Assembly (NCBI GenBank): GCA_029267445.1
Contig: JAJUIU010000004.1
Span: forward strand, 1 to 64,000
Origin: Rhodospirillaceae bacterium
Lineage (GTDB): Bacteria; Pseudomonadota; Alphaproteobacteria; Azospirillales; Azospirillaceae
Length of the DNA stretch: 64,000 bases
Direction of reading: 5' to 3'
The notes under the pieces were generated by a model. That model made no database searches, was not told the origin of the DNA, and saw only the letters and a list, made by a program, of their open reading frames with translations. The translations under genes were made by a program, and so were the position numbers. This document shows positions 45,380 through 54,352 of this stretch, piece after piece (positions within the stretch are counted from its first letter, which is position 1; every line of letters starts with the position of its first letter).

Positions 45380-46123
45380 TCAGTAGACCGCACCGGTGAA
45401 GTAGAGCCCGTCGGACGGAGCGGTCGGCCCGGCGGCACTCCTGTCCCGGGCCTCCAGCGCGCGGGTGACGTCATCCGCCGTCCACTTCCCCTCCCCCACC
45501 AGCTTGAGGGTGCCCACCATGTTGCGCACCTGGTGGTGCAGGAAGGACCGCGCGCGGGCCACCACCCGCACCTCCTCGCCCACCCGGGTGACCGTGAGCT
45601 CGTCCACCGTCTTCTCCGGCGACTTCGCCTGGCACAGGCTGGCCCGGAAGCTGGAGAAATCGTGCCGGCCGACCAGCCGCTGGGCGGCCGCGTGCATGGC
45701 GTCCGCGTCCAGCACCGGCGCCATCACGTGCCACGCCCGGCCGGCCTCCAGCGCCAGCGGCGCCCGCCGGTTGACGATGCGGTAAAGATAGCCGCGACCG
45801 AGGCAGGAGAAGCGGGCGTGGAAGTCCGGATCCATCGCCTCGGCCGCCAGCACGGCCACGGGGTGCGGCTTCAGGTGGAAGTTCACCGCGTTCATCACCG
45901 TGTCGGCCGGGGCGTCCTTCTCCAGGTCGAAGCTCGCGACCATGGCCAGGGCGTGCACGCCCGCATCCGTTCGCCCGGCGCAATGGACGGTGACCTCCTC
46001 CTGCGCGAAGCGGCGGATCGCCTCCTCCACGCAGCCCTGGACGGACAGGCCGTTGTCCTGGCGCTGCCAGCCGACGAAGGGCCGCCCGTCATACTCCAGC
46101 GTGATCTTCCAGCGGGTGGTCAT
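45380..46123 (-). CDS. truA: tRNA pseudouridine(38-40) synthase
   Basis: A 247-residue pseudouridine synthase modifying positions 38-40 of the tRNA anticodon stem. The catalytic Asp is in [11 protein letters not shown] at about 50-60. [12 protein letters not shown] near the N-terminus and [15 protein letters not shown] are the other conserved blocks. ATG 46123 gives the family start [14 protein letters not shown] longer frame reaches 46153 but overlaps the repeat region. It is downstream of fmt and def in the leftward unit, separated by an inverted-repeat element. Confidence 0.95.
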   Translation of the reverse strand: MTTRWKITLEYDGRPFVGWQRQDNGLSVQGCVEEAIRRFAQEEVTVHCAGRTDAGVHALAMVASFDLEKDAPADTVMNAVNFHLKPHPVAVLAAEAMDPDFHARFSCLGRGYLYRIVNRRAPLALEAGRAWHVMAPVLDADAMHAAAQRLVGRHDFSSFRASLCQAKSPEKTVDELTVTRVGEEVRVVARARSFLHHQVRNMVGTLKLVGEGKWTADDVTRALEARDRSAAGPTAPSDGLYFTGAVY

Positions 46124-46161
46124 CGCATGCGTTTTGGATCGTCCGTGCGCCACCCCACGCC

Positions 46162-46248
46162 CTTCGACGGGCTCAGGGTGAGGGGTGGTTGGAGGCCCGG
46201 GGCCTGTGGCGGGGCTTCCAGGTTGCCCTCACCCTGAGCCCGTCGAAG
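46162..46248. repeat. Inverted-repeat pair between fmt and truA
   Basis: A 23-bp sequence at 46162-46184 (containing CTTCGACGGGCTCAGGG) recurs exactly in inverse orientation at 46226-46248, with 41 bp between. The word resembles the dispersed extragenic palindromes found in many alphaproteobacterial and xanthomonad genomes. It could fold into one long stem and act as a terminator or RNA-stability element between fmt and truA. Confidence 0.7.
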
Positions 46249-46269
46249 AGCGAGGGCAACCGGTCACCG

Positions 46270-47196
46270 TCATGCGATGACCTTCCCGCCCACCTTCACG
46301 GGGAAGCCGCGCAGGAAGGCCGCCCCATCCACCGGGCCCTTGCCCGGCCGCTGCACGGTCAGCAGCCGCAGGGCACCGGTGCCGCAGGCGACGCGCAGCT
46401 CCTCGTCCAGCAGGGTGCCGGGCTCGTCGTCGCCCCGCGCGGGTTCGGCCGCCAGCACCTTGATCTTCTCCCCCGTCGGCGCCTCGAACCAGCAGCCGGG
46501 CCAGGGGGTGAGGCCGCGCACCTGCCTGTCGAGCTCGACGGCCGGCCTGCTGAAGTCCAGCAGCCCCTCCTCCTTGGTCAGCTTGGCGGCGTAGGTGACA
46601 CCGTCCTCCGGCTGCGGTTCGGCCGTCAGGGCTTCCGCCTCGAGCAGGTCGAGGGCCGCGACGATCAGCTCCGCCCCCAATGCCGACAGGGCGTCGTGCA
46701 GCTCCCGCGCGGTGGTGCGCGGGCCGATGGGCAGGGTGTCCTTCAGCAGCATCGGCCCGGTGTCCAGTCCCGCCTCCATCTGCATGATGGTCACACCCGT
46801 CTCCCGGTCGCCCGCCAGGATGGCGCGGTGGATGGGTGCGGCCCCCCGCCAGCGGGGCAGCAGGGAGGCGTGCACGTTGATGCAGCCATGCTTCGGCGCG
46901 TCCAGCACCGGCTGCGGCAGGATCAGGCCGTAGGCCGCCACCACGGCGCAGTCGAGCCCGAGGTCGTGGAACTCCGCCTGCGCCTCCGCCGTGCGCAGGG
47001 TCTTCGGATGGCGCACGGGGATGCCCAGCGCCTCCGCCCGCTTCTGCACCGGGCTGGGCTGGAGCTGGTGTCCCCGTCCGGCCGGGCGGGGCGGCTGGCA
47101 GTAGACGCAGGCCACCTCGTGTCCGGCCGAGACCAGCGCGTCCAGGATGGGCACGGAGAAGTCCGGCGTGCCCATGAAGGCGAGGCGGAGGGTCAT
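46270..47196 (-). CDS. fmt: Methionyl-tRNA formyltransferase
   Basis: A 308-residue enzyme that formylates initiator Met-tRNA using 10-formyltetrahydrofolate. Motifs are [16 protein letters not shown] at the N-terminus, [18 protein letters not shown] (catalytic Asn-His region) and the C-terminal OB-fold domain from about 210. ATG 47196 is the family start; a longer in-frame extension upstream is rejected. It follows def (about 43 bp gap), the near-universal pairing for formylation and deformylation. Confidence 0.95.
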   Translation of the reverse strand: MTLRLAFMGTPDFSVPILDALVSAGHEVACVYCQPPRPAGRGHQLQPSPVQKRAEALGIPVRHPKTLRTAEAQAEFHDLGLDCAVVAAYGLILPQPVLDAPKHGCINVHASLLPRWRGAAPIHRAILAGDRETGVTIMQMEAGLDTGPMLLKDTLPIGPRTTARELHDALSALGAELIVAALDLLEAEALTAEPQPEDGVTYAAKLTKEEGLLDFSRPAVELDRQVRGLTPWPGCWFEAPTGEKIKVLAAEPARGDDEPGTLLDEELRVACGTGALRLLTVQRPGKGPVDGAAFLRGFPVKVGGKVIA

Positions 47197-47239
47197 GCGC
47201 GTCCCCGGCGGATGGCGGCGCTTCCGGCCGCGGGCGGCA

Positions 47240-47761
47240 TCAGGCGATGCCATGCTCCCGTTTGTACTTCTGCATCTTGCGCAGGATCATGTTGCGCTTC
47301 AGCGACGACAGATGGTCGATGAACAGAACGCCGTTCAGGTGGTCGATCTCGTGCTGGATGCAGGTGGCCAGCAGCCCGCCCGCGTCCAACGTGCGCACCT
47401 CCCCATCCCGGTCGACGTAGCGCACGGTCACCTCCGCCGGCCGCGTCACGTCGGCGTAGATGTCGGGGATGGACAGGCATCCCTCCTGCGTCACGCTGAG
47501 GTCGTCCGACGCCCGGATGATCTCCGGGTTCACCATGGCGATGGGGTTCGGCTTCTCGGTCTTGTGGTCGGTCACGTCGACCACGATCACCCGCTCCAGG
47601 ATGCCGACCTGCGGGGCCGCGAGGCCGATGCCGGGGGCCTTGTACATCGTCTCCAGCATGTCATCCATCAGCCGGGCCACCCGCCCGTCCACGCCGGAGA
47701 GCGGCTTCGCCTTCTGCTTCAGGCGGGCGTCGGGGGCGATGAGGATGTCGAGCAGGGACAT
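47240..47761 (-). CDS. def: Peptide deformylase
   Basis: A 173-residue iron metalloprotease removing formyl groups from new proteins. All three motifs are present: [17 protein letters not shown] (metal-binding Cys) and QHEIDHLNG (metal-binding His pair and catalytic Glu). The start ATG 47761 gives [15 protein letters not shown] longer frame to 47848 is not conserved. It precedes fmt and truA in the leftward unit. Confidence 0.96.
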   Translation of the reverse strand: MSLLDILIAPDARLKQKAKPLSGVDGRVARLMDDMLETMYKAPGIGLAAPQVGILERVIVVDVTDHKTEKPNPIAMVNPEIIRASDDLSVTQEGCLSIPDIYADVTRPAEVTVRYVDRDGEVRTLDAGGLLATCIQHEIDHLNGVLFIDHLSSLKRNMILRKMQKYKREHGIA

Positions 47762-47864
47762 GGCGGGGCCGCGATCCGAGGGTGATCCCGGGCCGATCAG
47801 GCCCTTTCGGGGATGCTGCCACATAGGCCGGACGGCGGATGCCGTCAAGCGGAGGCGCCGGACC

Positions 47865-49394
47865 CTATGCCCGCGCGTCGGGCAGGGCGCGCAGCTCCGG
47901 CGACTGGGGATCGCGCGGGGACTGCTCGATCAAGCCAAGTTCGATCACCTCCGCCGTGTCGGGCACGGCCTTCAGGTCCTTGAACTTGCGGGCGGTGACG
48001 AGCACCCGGCTCTCCAGCGAGCTGACCGCCTTGTTGTAGCAGTCGACAGCACCCCTCAGGCCATTGCCCATGCGGTGCATGTGGTCGGCCATGACGCCCA
48101 GCCGCTCATAGAGCTCGCGGCCGAGGTTGGAGATGACCTTTGCGTTCTCCGCCAGCTTTTCCTGCCGCCAGCCGTAGGAGACGGCGCGGAGCAGGGCGAT
48201 CAGCGTGGTCGGCGTGGCGGGGATGACGGACTGGTCGATGCCCGCCTCGATCAGGCCGGGATCGTGCTCCAAGGCTGCGGAGAAGAAGTTCTCGCCCGGC
48301 AGGAACAGCACCACGAACTCCGGCGCGTGGTCGAACTGGTTCCAGTACCGCTTCTCCCCCAGCCCCTTCATATGGTCGCGGATGTGGCGGGCGTGGCGGG
48401 CCATCTGCGTGGCGCGGCTGGCGTCGTCCTGCGCCTCCACCGCGTCCAGGAAGGCCTCCAGCGGGGCCTTGGCGTCCACCACGATGGTCTTGCCGCCGGG
48501 CAGGCGCACCAGCATGTCGGGGCGCAGCCGCCCCTGCTCGCCGGCATCCACGCTGGCCTGTTCGAAGAAGTCGCAGTGGTCGACCATGCCGGCCATCTCC
48601 ACCACGCGCTTCAGCTGGATCTCCCCCCAGCGGCCGCGGGCGGACGGGCTGCGCAGCGCGCGGACGAGGTTGCCGGTCTCGCTGCGGAGCTGGCCCTGGG
48701 TCTCGATCAGGGAGGCGACCTGGGTCTTGAGTTCGGTGTAGGCGCCGATGCGGGCCTGCTCCAGCGACTGGATGGCGGTGTCGAACTTCTCCAGCTTCTC
48801 CCGCACGGGCGTGACCAGCTCCCCGATGGCCTGCTGGCGCTTCTCCAGGTCGCCCTTCGCCGCCTCCTGGTACTTCTCCATCTGCTGCTGGGCGAGGTGC
48901 AGGAAGCTCTGGTTGTTGGCGGACAGGGCCTCCGCCGACAGGGCCTTGAAGGCGTCCATCAGCTTGACCTGGGCGTCGTTCAGCAGGGCCAGCTTCTCCG
49001 TCGCCTGCTGCCGCTCCTTGTCGATCGCCATGGTCAGCTCGGCAATGCGGGCGCGGGCGGCCGTCTGCTCCGCCGTGGCGGCGTGGAGCCGCTGCTCCAG
49101 GTCCGGCACGCGCCGGGCCTCGGCCTCGGCCCCGGCGCGGGCGGCCTGTTCGGCGGCATGGAGCTGGCGCAGTTCCTCCAGCGCGCGGTCGCGCTCCAGC
49201 GCGTCGGACTTCAGCTCGTCGATCTGGCGGAGGGCGAAATCCCGCTCGGCGGTGATGCCGGAGCGTTCCGAGTCGGCGGCGGCGAGGGCCGCCTGGAACC
49301 CGTTCCGGGCGACCAGCCAGACGATGAGACCGGCCAGGAAAGCCCCGGCGGCGGCCCCGACCAGGGCGGACTGCGGATCGACCGCGAACGGCAT
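47865..49394 (-). CDS. rmuC: DNA recombination protein RmuC
   Basis: A 509-residue protein. A membrane anchor is at about 10-30 ([19 protein letters not shown]), a long charged coiled coil at about 35-180, and the RmuC nuclease-like domain at about 200-450, with [19 protein letters not shown] and [21 protein letters not shown]. RmuC limits inversions at short inverted repeats in E. coli. Leftward, about 100 bp before def. Confidence 0.93.
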   Translation of the reverse strand: MPFAVDPQSALVGAAAGAFLAGLIVWLVARNGFQAALAAADSERSGITAERDFALRQIDELKSDALERDRALEELRQLHAAEQAARAGAEAEARRVPDLEQRLHAATAEQTAARARIAELTMAIDKERQQATEKLALLNDAQVKLMDAFKALSAEALSANNQSFLHLAQQQMEKYQEAAKGDLEKRQQAIGELVTPVREKLEKFDTAIQSLEQARIGAYTELKTQVASLIETQGQLRSETGNLVRALRSPSARGRWGEIQLKRVVEMAGMVDHCDFFEQASVDAGEQGRLRPDMLVRLPGGKTIVVDAKAPLEAFLDAVEAQDDASRATQMARHARHIRDHMKGLGEKRYWNQFDHAPEFVVLFLPGENFFSAALEHDPGLIEAGIDQSVIPATPTTLIALLRAVSYGWRQEKLAENAKVISNLGRELYERLGVMADHMHRMGNGLRGAVDCYNKAVSSLESRVLVTARKFKDLKAVPDTAEVIELGLIEQSPRDPQSPELRALPDARA

Positions 49395-49468
49395 GGAACC
49401 CCCTTCAGGCTAAGCCGTGGGATGCTACCCGGTCGGAGGCCCGCTGGGAACAGGGGGAGAACGGAAAG

Positions 49469-49879
49469 TCACGCGGGCGGGTGCAGGAGAGCGGCGCGGA
49501 CAGTGGCAAGAGTGGCGCGCAGTTCGGCCAGCCATTCGCGAACCTCATCGAACGATGGCTCCTCCACCGCAGCATCCGTGAAGCTTGCTCCCGGGTATCG
49601 GAAGACAGCGACGAATGGTGTGAACCGCGCGAGCGGCGCGACGTCCGGCAAGAGGGGATGGTCCAGCGGAAGAAGGCGGATCAGTGCGCCGATATCGTGC
49701 GATTTCGGAAACGCGATGGCGGACGAGACGAGGATCGCCTTGACCAGCTTCTCCGCCGCCTGCTGGCAGTGAAACGCGGCGGCCGTCGCGCACGGTTCGG
49801 GACCGTCCAGATTGTTCACAATGCCACTGACATCTATGTCGACGACCCGTAGCCAGGCGGTCACGCCGTCAGCGGGCAT
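49469..49879 (-). CDS. HEPN-domain protein, partner of MNT nucleotidyltransferase
   Basis: A 136-residue protein from ATG 49879 with a HEPN fold pattern: FHCQQAAEKLVKAILV at about 40-55 and RYPG near the C-terminal helix. The canonical R-x4-6-H ribonuclease motif is not visible. It therefore fits the MNT/HEPN type in which the pair acts by nucleotide transfer. It overlaps the MNT gene by 11 bases and is translated after it. As a two-gene module it is likely a toxin-antitoxin system. Confidence 0.75.
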   Translation of the reverse strand: MPADGVTAWLRVVDIDVSGIVNNLDGPEPCATAAAFHCQQAAEKLVKAILVSSAIAFPKSHDIGALIRLLPLDHPLLPDVAPLARFTPFVAVFRYPGASFTDAAVEEPSFDEVREWLAELRATLATVRAALLHPPA

Positions 49880-50195
49880 AGATGCGCCGGCCATGATGGA
49901 AAGCCTCATGACTCAGGTTGCCGACCTGATCCCGGGCGGCCCGAAACCCCGCATGCGACACCGGAATGAGATCGATCGCGGCGCGCACCCCTTTCGTCGC
50001 CTCGTACAGCTCGAAGGGATGGATCTTCCGGCCGAAATCGTCCGGCAGCACCATGAGCAGGTCGTAATCGCTATCCGCACGCCAATCCCCGCGCGCCCGG
50101 CTGCCGAACAGGTAAATCGCCTCCGGGTGGAAGGCCGCGACGACGCGGTCCACGATCTCGGCCAGGATAGGGTCCCGCAGGATGGCGTCCGGCAT
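49869..50195 (-). CDS. Minimal nucleotidyltransferase (MNT), antitoxin-like
   Basis: A 108-residue nucleotidyltransferase of the Pol-beta superfamily. The active-site pattern YLFGSRARGDWRADSDYDLLMV holds the GS and two metal-binding aspartates; a third acidic residue is likely in AAIDLIPV. MNT proteins typically neutralise their HEPN partner by adding AMP to it. Upstream of and overlapping the HEPN gene, so both are expressed together. Confidence 0.82.
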   Translation of the reverse strand: MPDAILRDPILAEIVDRVVAAFHPEAIYLFGSRARGDWRADSDYDLLMVLPDDFGRKIHPFELYEATKGVRAAIDLIPVSHAGFRAARDQVGNLSHEAFHHGRRIYAR

Positions 50196-50227
50196 GGCGC
50201 CAGTCTAGCAGAGGCGGGCGGGTCCGG

Positions 50228-51421
50228 CTATTCCGCCGCCTGCCGGGCGGCCGGGTGCGGCTTCACCCAGGTGCTGGTGCAGACGATCCTGGATGGATCG
50301 CAACGGTCGGCGTAGCGCTGGGCCACGGCGATCACCTCGTGCAGCAGGCCGTCGGACAGGCGGGTGGGCGTGAGGCCGAGGCCGAGCAGGCCCGCGTTCT
50401 GCACCACCAGCTCGTTCTCCGCCGCTTCCTTGCGCGGGTTGGGCAGGTGTTCTACCGGCACGCCGGTCATGCCGGAGACCATGGCGGCGAGGTCCCGCAC
50501 CTTGTGGCACTCGGTCATCTGGTTGAGGATGCGCACCCGGTCGCCGCGCCTGGGCGGGGTGGTGGCCGCCAATTCCACGCAGCGGACCGTGTCGCGGATA
50601 TGGATGAAGGCGCGGGTCTGGCCGCCCACGCCATGGACGGTGAGCGGATGGCCGATGGCCGCCTGCATCAGGAAGCGGTTCAGGACCGTGCCGTAGTCGC
50701 CGTCATAGTCGAACCGGTTGATCAGCCGCTCGTCCAGGTCGGTCTCCGGCGTGGAGGTGCCCCAGACGATGCCCTGGTGCAGGTCGGTGATCCTGAGCCC
50801 GTCGTTCTTGGCGTAGTACTGGAACAGCAGCTGATCCAGGGTCTTGGTCATGTGGTAGATGCTGCCCGGATCGGGCGGGTAGAGGATCTCCACGTCCGCC
50901 TCCACCCCGCCGGAGCGCAGGGTGGCGCCGATGTACCCCTCCGGGATCATCAGGCCGCGCGCCTTGCCGTAGCCGTAGACGCCCATGGTGCCGAGATGGA
51001 CGAGGTGCGCGTCGGGGCATACCTCCACCATCGCGCAGAGCAGGTTGTTGGTGGCGTTGATGTTGTTGTCGACCGTGTAGCGCTTGTGCCGGGGCGACTT
51101 CATGGAATAGGGCGCGGCGCGCTGTTCGGCGAAATGCACGATGGCCTCGGGCCGCAGCTCCGCCAGCGCCCCCTCCAGCCCCTCGTAGTCCCGCGCCACG
51201 TCCACGTGGCGGAAGCCGATGGTGCGGCCGGTGAGCCCTTTCCACGCGTCCAGGCGTTCATCCAGCAAGCGGATCGGCGTCAGGCTTTCCGCCCCGAGCT
51301 CCACGTCCGTTTCCCGCCGGGCGAAGTTGTCGATGATGGTGACGTCGTGTCCCCGGGCCGACAGGTGCAGGGATGTCGGCCAGCCGCAGAAACCATCCCC
51401 GCCGAGCACAAGGATACGCAT
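50228..51421 (-). CDS. sqdB: UDP-sulfoquinovose synthase
   Basis: A 397-residue short-chain dehydrogenase/epimerase-fold enzyme. It binds NAD through MRILVLGGDGFCGWPTS at the N-terminus, a start diagnostic of SqdB/SQD1. Catalytic residues are Thr in LGTMGVYG and the YxxxK pair in SIYHMTKTLDQ. It converts UDP-glucose and sulfite to UDP-sulfoquinovose for the sulfolipid SQDG. It is divergent from a GT4 glycosyltransferase (51569), together a plausible sulfolipid locus. 147 bp separate the two starts. Confidence 0.93.
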   Translation of the reverse strand: MRILVLGGDGFCGWPTSLHLSARGHDVTIIDNFARRETDVELGAESLTPIRLLDERLDAWKGLTGRTIGFRHVDVARDYEGLEGALAELRPEAIVHFAEQRAAPYSMKSPRHKRYTVDNNINATNNLLCAMVEVCPDAHLVHLGTMGVYGYGKARGLMIPEGYIGATLRSGGVEADVEILYPPDPGSIYHMTKTLDQLLFQYYAKNDGLRITDLHQGIVWGTSTPETDLDERLINRFDYDGDYGTVLNRFLMQAAIGHPLTVHGVGGQTRAFIHIRDTVRCVELAATTPPRRGDRVRILNQMTECHKVRDLAAMVSGMTGVPVEHLPNPRKEAAENELVVQNAGLLGLGLTPTRLSDGLLHEVIAVAQRYADRCDPSRIVCTSTWVKPHPAARQAAE

Positions 51422-51568
51422 GGAAAGGTCCCCGTATCGACCGCGCCAGAGCGCACCACGTTCGAGGGCGCCACTGCATCGGAAACACGCACGGGGGGCA
51501 ACAGGCCCAACCGGATGTCATGAAATCTTCAAGGCGGCCAATGGCGGAAACCGGGGTAAGTCCAGGCC

Positions 51569-52606
51569 ATGCGCATCCTGATCGCCAGCGACGCCTGGGA
51601 ACCGCAGATCAACGGCGTGGTGCGAGTGCTGGAGACGACGGCCCGGCACCTGCGCGACATGGGCCATGAGGTGATGGTGGTCGGGCCGGGCCGGTTCCGC
51701 ACTGTGCCCGCACCCAGCTATCCCGAGGTGCGGCTGGCGCTGGCGCCCGGCCGTGAACTGGCGCGCATCATGGACGATTTCGCGCCCGACGCCGTGCATG
51801 TGCCGGTGGAGGGGCCGATCGGGTTGGCGGCGCGGAAACTGTGCCTGAAACGCGGCTGGCCCTTCACCACCAGCTTCCACACCCGGTTCGGTGATTACTT
51901 CGCGCGCAAGTTCAAGGTGCCGGCGGACGTGCCCTATGCCGTGCAGCGCTGGTTCCACAATGCCGGGGCCGGCTTCATGGTGCAGACGGACACGCTGGAG
52001 CGGGAGCTGCGGGCGCGGGGCTTCCGCAACATCCGGCGCTGGGGCCGGGCGGTGGACACCGGCCTGTTCCGCCGCCACGACCTGGAACCCGGCGGCGACC
52101 GCGATTTCCTGGACCTGCCCCGGCCGATCTTCATGAATGTGGGCCGGGTGTCGGCGGAGAAGAACCTGGAGGCGTTCCTGGCCCTCGACCTGCCGGGCAG
52201 CAAGGTGGTGGTGGGCGACGGCCCGCAGATGGCGGAGATGCGGGCCCGGTTCCCGGCCGCGCACTTCCTGGGATACCGCACCGGCCCGGACCTCTCCCGC
52301 CACTTCTGCGCGGCGGATGTGTTCGTGTTCCCGTCGCGGTTCGAGACGTTCGGGCTGGTGGCGCTGGAGGCGTTGGCCTGCGGCGTGCCGGTGGCCGCCT
52401 TCCCGGTGCCGGGACCACTGGACGTGATCGGGGACGCACCCGTGGGCGTCCTGGACGCGGACCTGCGGGCCGCCTGCCTGAACGCGCTGACCATCGACCG
52501 GGCCGCCTGCCGCGCCTTCGCCGAGCGCTTCTCCTGGCGGGCCTGCACGGAGCAGTTCCTGGGCAACCTCGTCCCGATCCGGCGGGCGGCGGTGCTGGCG
52601 GCCTAG
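51569..52606 (+). CDS. GT4 glycosyltransferase, possible sulfoquinovosyl transferase
   Basis: A 345-residue two-domain GT-B glycosyltransferase. The N-terminal domain starts [19 protein letters not shown]. The donor-binding C-terminal domain has the family motif [21 protein letters not shown] (E-x7-E). It resembles DgdA/SqdX-type lipid glycosyltransferases. As it faces sqdB, transfer of sulfoquinovose to diacylglycerol is the best guess. An alpha-glucosyl or mannosyl lipid product cannot be excluded. The stop overlaps the recR stop (convergent). Confidence 0.83.
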   Translation: MRILIASDAWEPQINGVVRVLETTARHLRDMGHEVMVVGPGRFRTVPAPSYPEVRLALAPGRELARIMDDFAPDAVHVPVEGPIGLAARKLCLKRGWPFTTSFHTRFGDYFARKFKVPADVPYAVQRWFHNAGAGFMVQTDTLERELRARGFRNIRRWGRAVDTGLFRRHDLEPGGDRDFLDLPRPIFMNVGRVSAEKNLEAFLALDLPGSKVVVGDGPQMAEMRARFPAAHFLGYRTGPDLSRHFCAADVFVFPSRFETFGLVALEALACGVPVAAFPVPGPLDVIGDAPVGVLDADLRAACLNALTIDRAACRAFAERFSWRACTEQFLGNLVPIRRAAVLAA

Positions 52607-53196
52607 AGCGCCCGTCTCGCCCTGAGCGCAGCGGTGAGGGTGCCGTCGTCGAGGTAGTCCAGCTCGCCGCCCACGGGCACGCCATGGGCCAGCCGGCTGA
52701 CGGCGACGCCGCAGGGGGCGAGGCGGTCGGACAGGTAGTGGGCCGTGGTCTGGCCGCCGACGGTGGCGTTGAGGGCGAGGATGACCTCCTTCACCTCCGG
52801 CCGGCTGGCGCGCTCCAGAAGGGTGGGGATGTTCAGGTCATCCGGACCCACCCCCTCCAGCGCCGACAGGGTGCCGCCCAGCACGTGGTAGACGCCCTTG
52901 AAGGCGTGGGTGCGTTCCAGCGCCCAGAGATCCCCCACCTCCTCCACCACGCAGATGGTGGACCGGTCGCGCCCGCCGTCCAGGCAGACATGGCAGGGGC
53001 TGGTGGTGTCCAGGTTCCCGCAGGTCGCACAGGTGCGAATGCTGGCGGCCGCGGCGGCCATGGCCGCGGCCAGCGGCTCCATAACCGTGTCGCGCCGCTT
53101 GATCAGATGCAGCGCCGCCCGCCGCGCGGAACGGGGGCCCAGCCCCGGCAGCTTGGCCAGGAGCTGGATCAGGCGGTCGATCTCGGGTCCGATCAT
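52603..53196 (-). CDS. recR: Recombination mediator RecR
   Basis: A 197-residue protein of RecFOR gap repair. The N-terminal helix-hairpin-helix is [19 protein letters not shown]. The zinc-binding C4 motif is CATCGN...CHVC at about 55-72, and the Toprim domain with [14 protein letters not shown] follows. In most genomes it follows dnaX and ybaB directly; here a rightward toxin-antitoxin pair and 113 bp of leader lie between ybaB and recR, so it needs its own promoter. Confidence 0.96.
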   Translation of the reverse strand: MIGPEIDRLIQLLAKLPGLGPRSARRAALHLIKRRDTVMEPLAAAMAAAAASIRTCATCGNLDTTSPCHVCLDGGRDRSTICVVEEVGDLWALERTHAFKGVYHVLGGTLSALEGVGPDDLNIPTLLERASRPEVKEVILALNATVGGQTTAHYLSDRLAPCGVAVSRLAHGVPVGGELDYLDDGTLTAALRARRAL

Positions 53197-53254
53197 GATG
53201 CCCGGAATATGGGCGATGTTCGTGGCTTGTTCCAGCGGAATTGCAGTCGCTGTG

Positions 53255-53287
53255 TTGATTGCAGTGATTGCATCGATTACGTTGCAG
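53255..53287 (+). promoter_or_regulatory. Nine-base repeats upstream of the FitA-type antitoxin gene
   Basis: TGATTGCA occurs at 53256-53263 and again at 53265-53272, and CGATTACGT follows at the same 9-base period. The array sits 23-55 bases before the antitoxin ATG and inside the recR/fitA divergent region. The TTGATT within it could act as a -35 box. Such arrays often serve as operators for antitoxin autoregulation. Confidence 0.4.
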
Positions 53288-53309
53288 ACATCATTGTGGG
53301 GTCCGAGAC

Positions 53310-53552
53310 ATGGCCAGCCTGACGATCCGCAACCTGGATGATTCGCTTAAGCGCCGCTTGCGCATCCGCGCGGCGGAGCATGGCCGGTCCATGGAGGAGG
53401 AGGCGCGCGAAATCCTGCGTCAGGCCGTCGGCCGGGAGAGGCCGCCGCTCAATCTGGCCGCCACGATCCGGTCCCGGGTCGAGCAGTTCGGCGGTGTCGA
53501 GCTCGAGCTCCCGGCGCGCGGCCCGATATCCGACCCCCCGTCCTTCGACTGA
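53310..53552 (+). CDS. FitA-type (Arc/ribbon-helix-helix) antitoxin
   Basis: An 80-residue protein starting [20 protein letters not shown], a ribbon-helix-helix DNA-binding start of the FitA/VapB class. [12 protein letters not shown] in the second helix is typical. The C-terminal tail from about 50 should bind the toxin. It precedes the PIN toxin by five bases. It likely represses its own operon through the repeats just upstream. Confidence 0.87.
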   Translation: MASLTIRNLDDSLKRRLRIRAAEHGRSMEEEAREILRQAVGRERPPLNLAATIRSRVEQFGGVELELPARGPISDPPSFD

Positions 53553-53557
53553 CGGCA

Positions 53558-53983
53558 ATGGTGATCCTGGATACCAACGTCGTATCGGAGATGTTGCGTC
53601 CCGCACCCGACCCCGCCGTGATCTGCTGGCTGGCGGGCCAGGACGGGGGCCGTGTCTATCTGACGGCCATCACCGAGGCGGAACTGCGTTTCGGAGTCGC
53701 CTTGATACCTGCCGGGCGCAGGCGGGATGTCATTGCGGCGGCTGTCGATGCGATAATGCGGGAGGATTTCCTCGGCCGCATCCTCCCCTTCAATAGTGCC
53801 GCCGCCGCGGCCTATGCCTCGATCGCCACCGACCGGTGGAAGATGGGCCGGCCCATCAGCCAGTCCGACGCACAGATCGCCGCCATCGCCCGCGTGCATG
53901 AGGCCACAGTTGCGACGCGCAACGTGCCCGATTTCGAGAACTGCGGGGTCGAAATCATCGATCCCTGGAGAACACCGGCCTGA
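53558..53983 (+). CDS. FitB/VapC-type PIN-domain toxin
   Basis: A 141-residue PIN ribonuclease. Acidic active-site residues are Asp5 in LDTNVVSEM, Glu in ITEAELRFG, Asp in SDAQIA and the last acidic residue in NVPDFEN, the FitB-type layout. It probably cleaves tRNA or mRNA when free of its antitoxin. The pair sits rightward between leftward ybaB and recR. Confidence 0.88.
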   Translation: MVILDTNVVSEMLRPAPDPAVICWLAGQDGGRVYLTAITEAELRFGVALIPAGRRRDVIAAAVDAIMREDFLGRILPFNSAAAAAYASIATDRWKMGRPISQSDAQIAAIARVHEATVATRNVPDFENCGVEIIDPWRTPA

Positions 53984-54025
53984 GGTTCTGGACGATAGGC
54001 GGCCGGCGGCTCACTGGCCCCTTCC

Positions 54026-54349
54026 TCAGAACGGCAGCTTCATGCCCGGCGGCAGCTTCAGGCCGCCCATCAGCTTGGCGGTCTCCTCGGCCATGTGGGC
54101 CTCGACCTTGTTCTTGGCGTCGTTGAAGGCGGCGACGATCAAATCCTCCAGCACCTCGACATCCTCAGGATCGACGGCCTTGGGGTCGATCTTCACCTTC
54201 TTCAGGTCGCCCTTGCCGTTCAGCGTGATGCTGACTATGCCGGCACCCGACTGGCCGGTCATCTCGACGTCGCCCAGCTTGGCCTGCATCTCCTGCATCT
54301 TGGCCTGCATCTGCTGGGCCTGCTTCATCATGTTGCCGAGGTTCTTCAT
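54026..54349 (-). CDS. ybaB: Nucleoid-associated protein YbaB/EbfC
   Basis: A 107-residue DNA-binding protein. The N-terminal Gln/Met-rich helix MKQAQQMQAKMQEMQAKL and the strand region VSITLNGKGDLKKVKIDP are characteristic. It forms a dimer that binds DNA and compacts the nucleoid. It follows dnaX after three bases on the same transcript. The usual next gene recR is separated by the FitAB-type insertion. Confidence 0.95.
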   Translation of the reverse strand: MKNLGNMMKQAQQMQAKMQEMQAKLGDVEMTGQSGAGIVSITLNGKGDLKKVKIDPKAVDPEDVEVLEDLIVAAFNDAKNKVEAHMAEETAKLMGGLKLPPGMKLPF

Positions 54350-54352
54350 GGC

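Noticed and set aside
53200-54020. Prophage or genomic island around the FitAB-type pair
   Set aside because: No integrase, phage genes, tRNA or attachment repeats were found; only the two-gene module differs.
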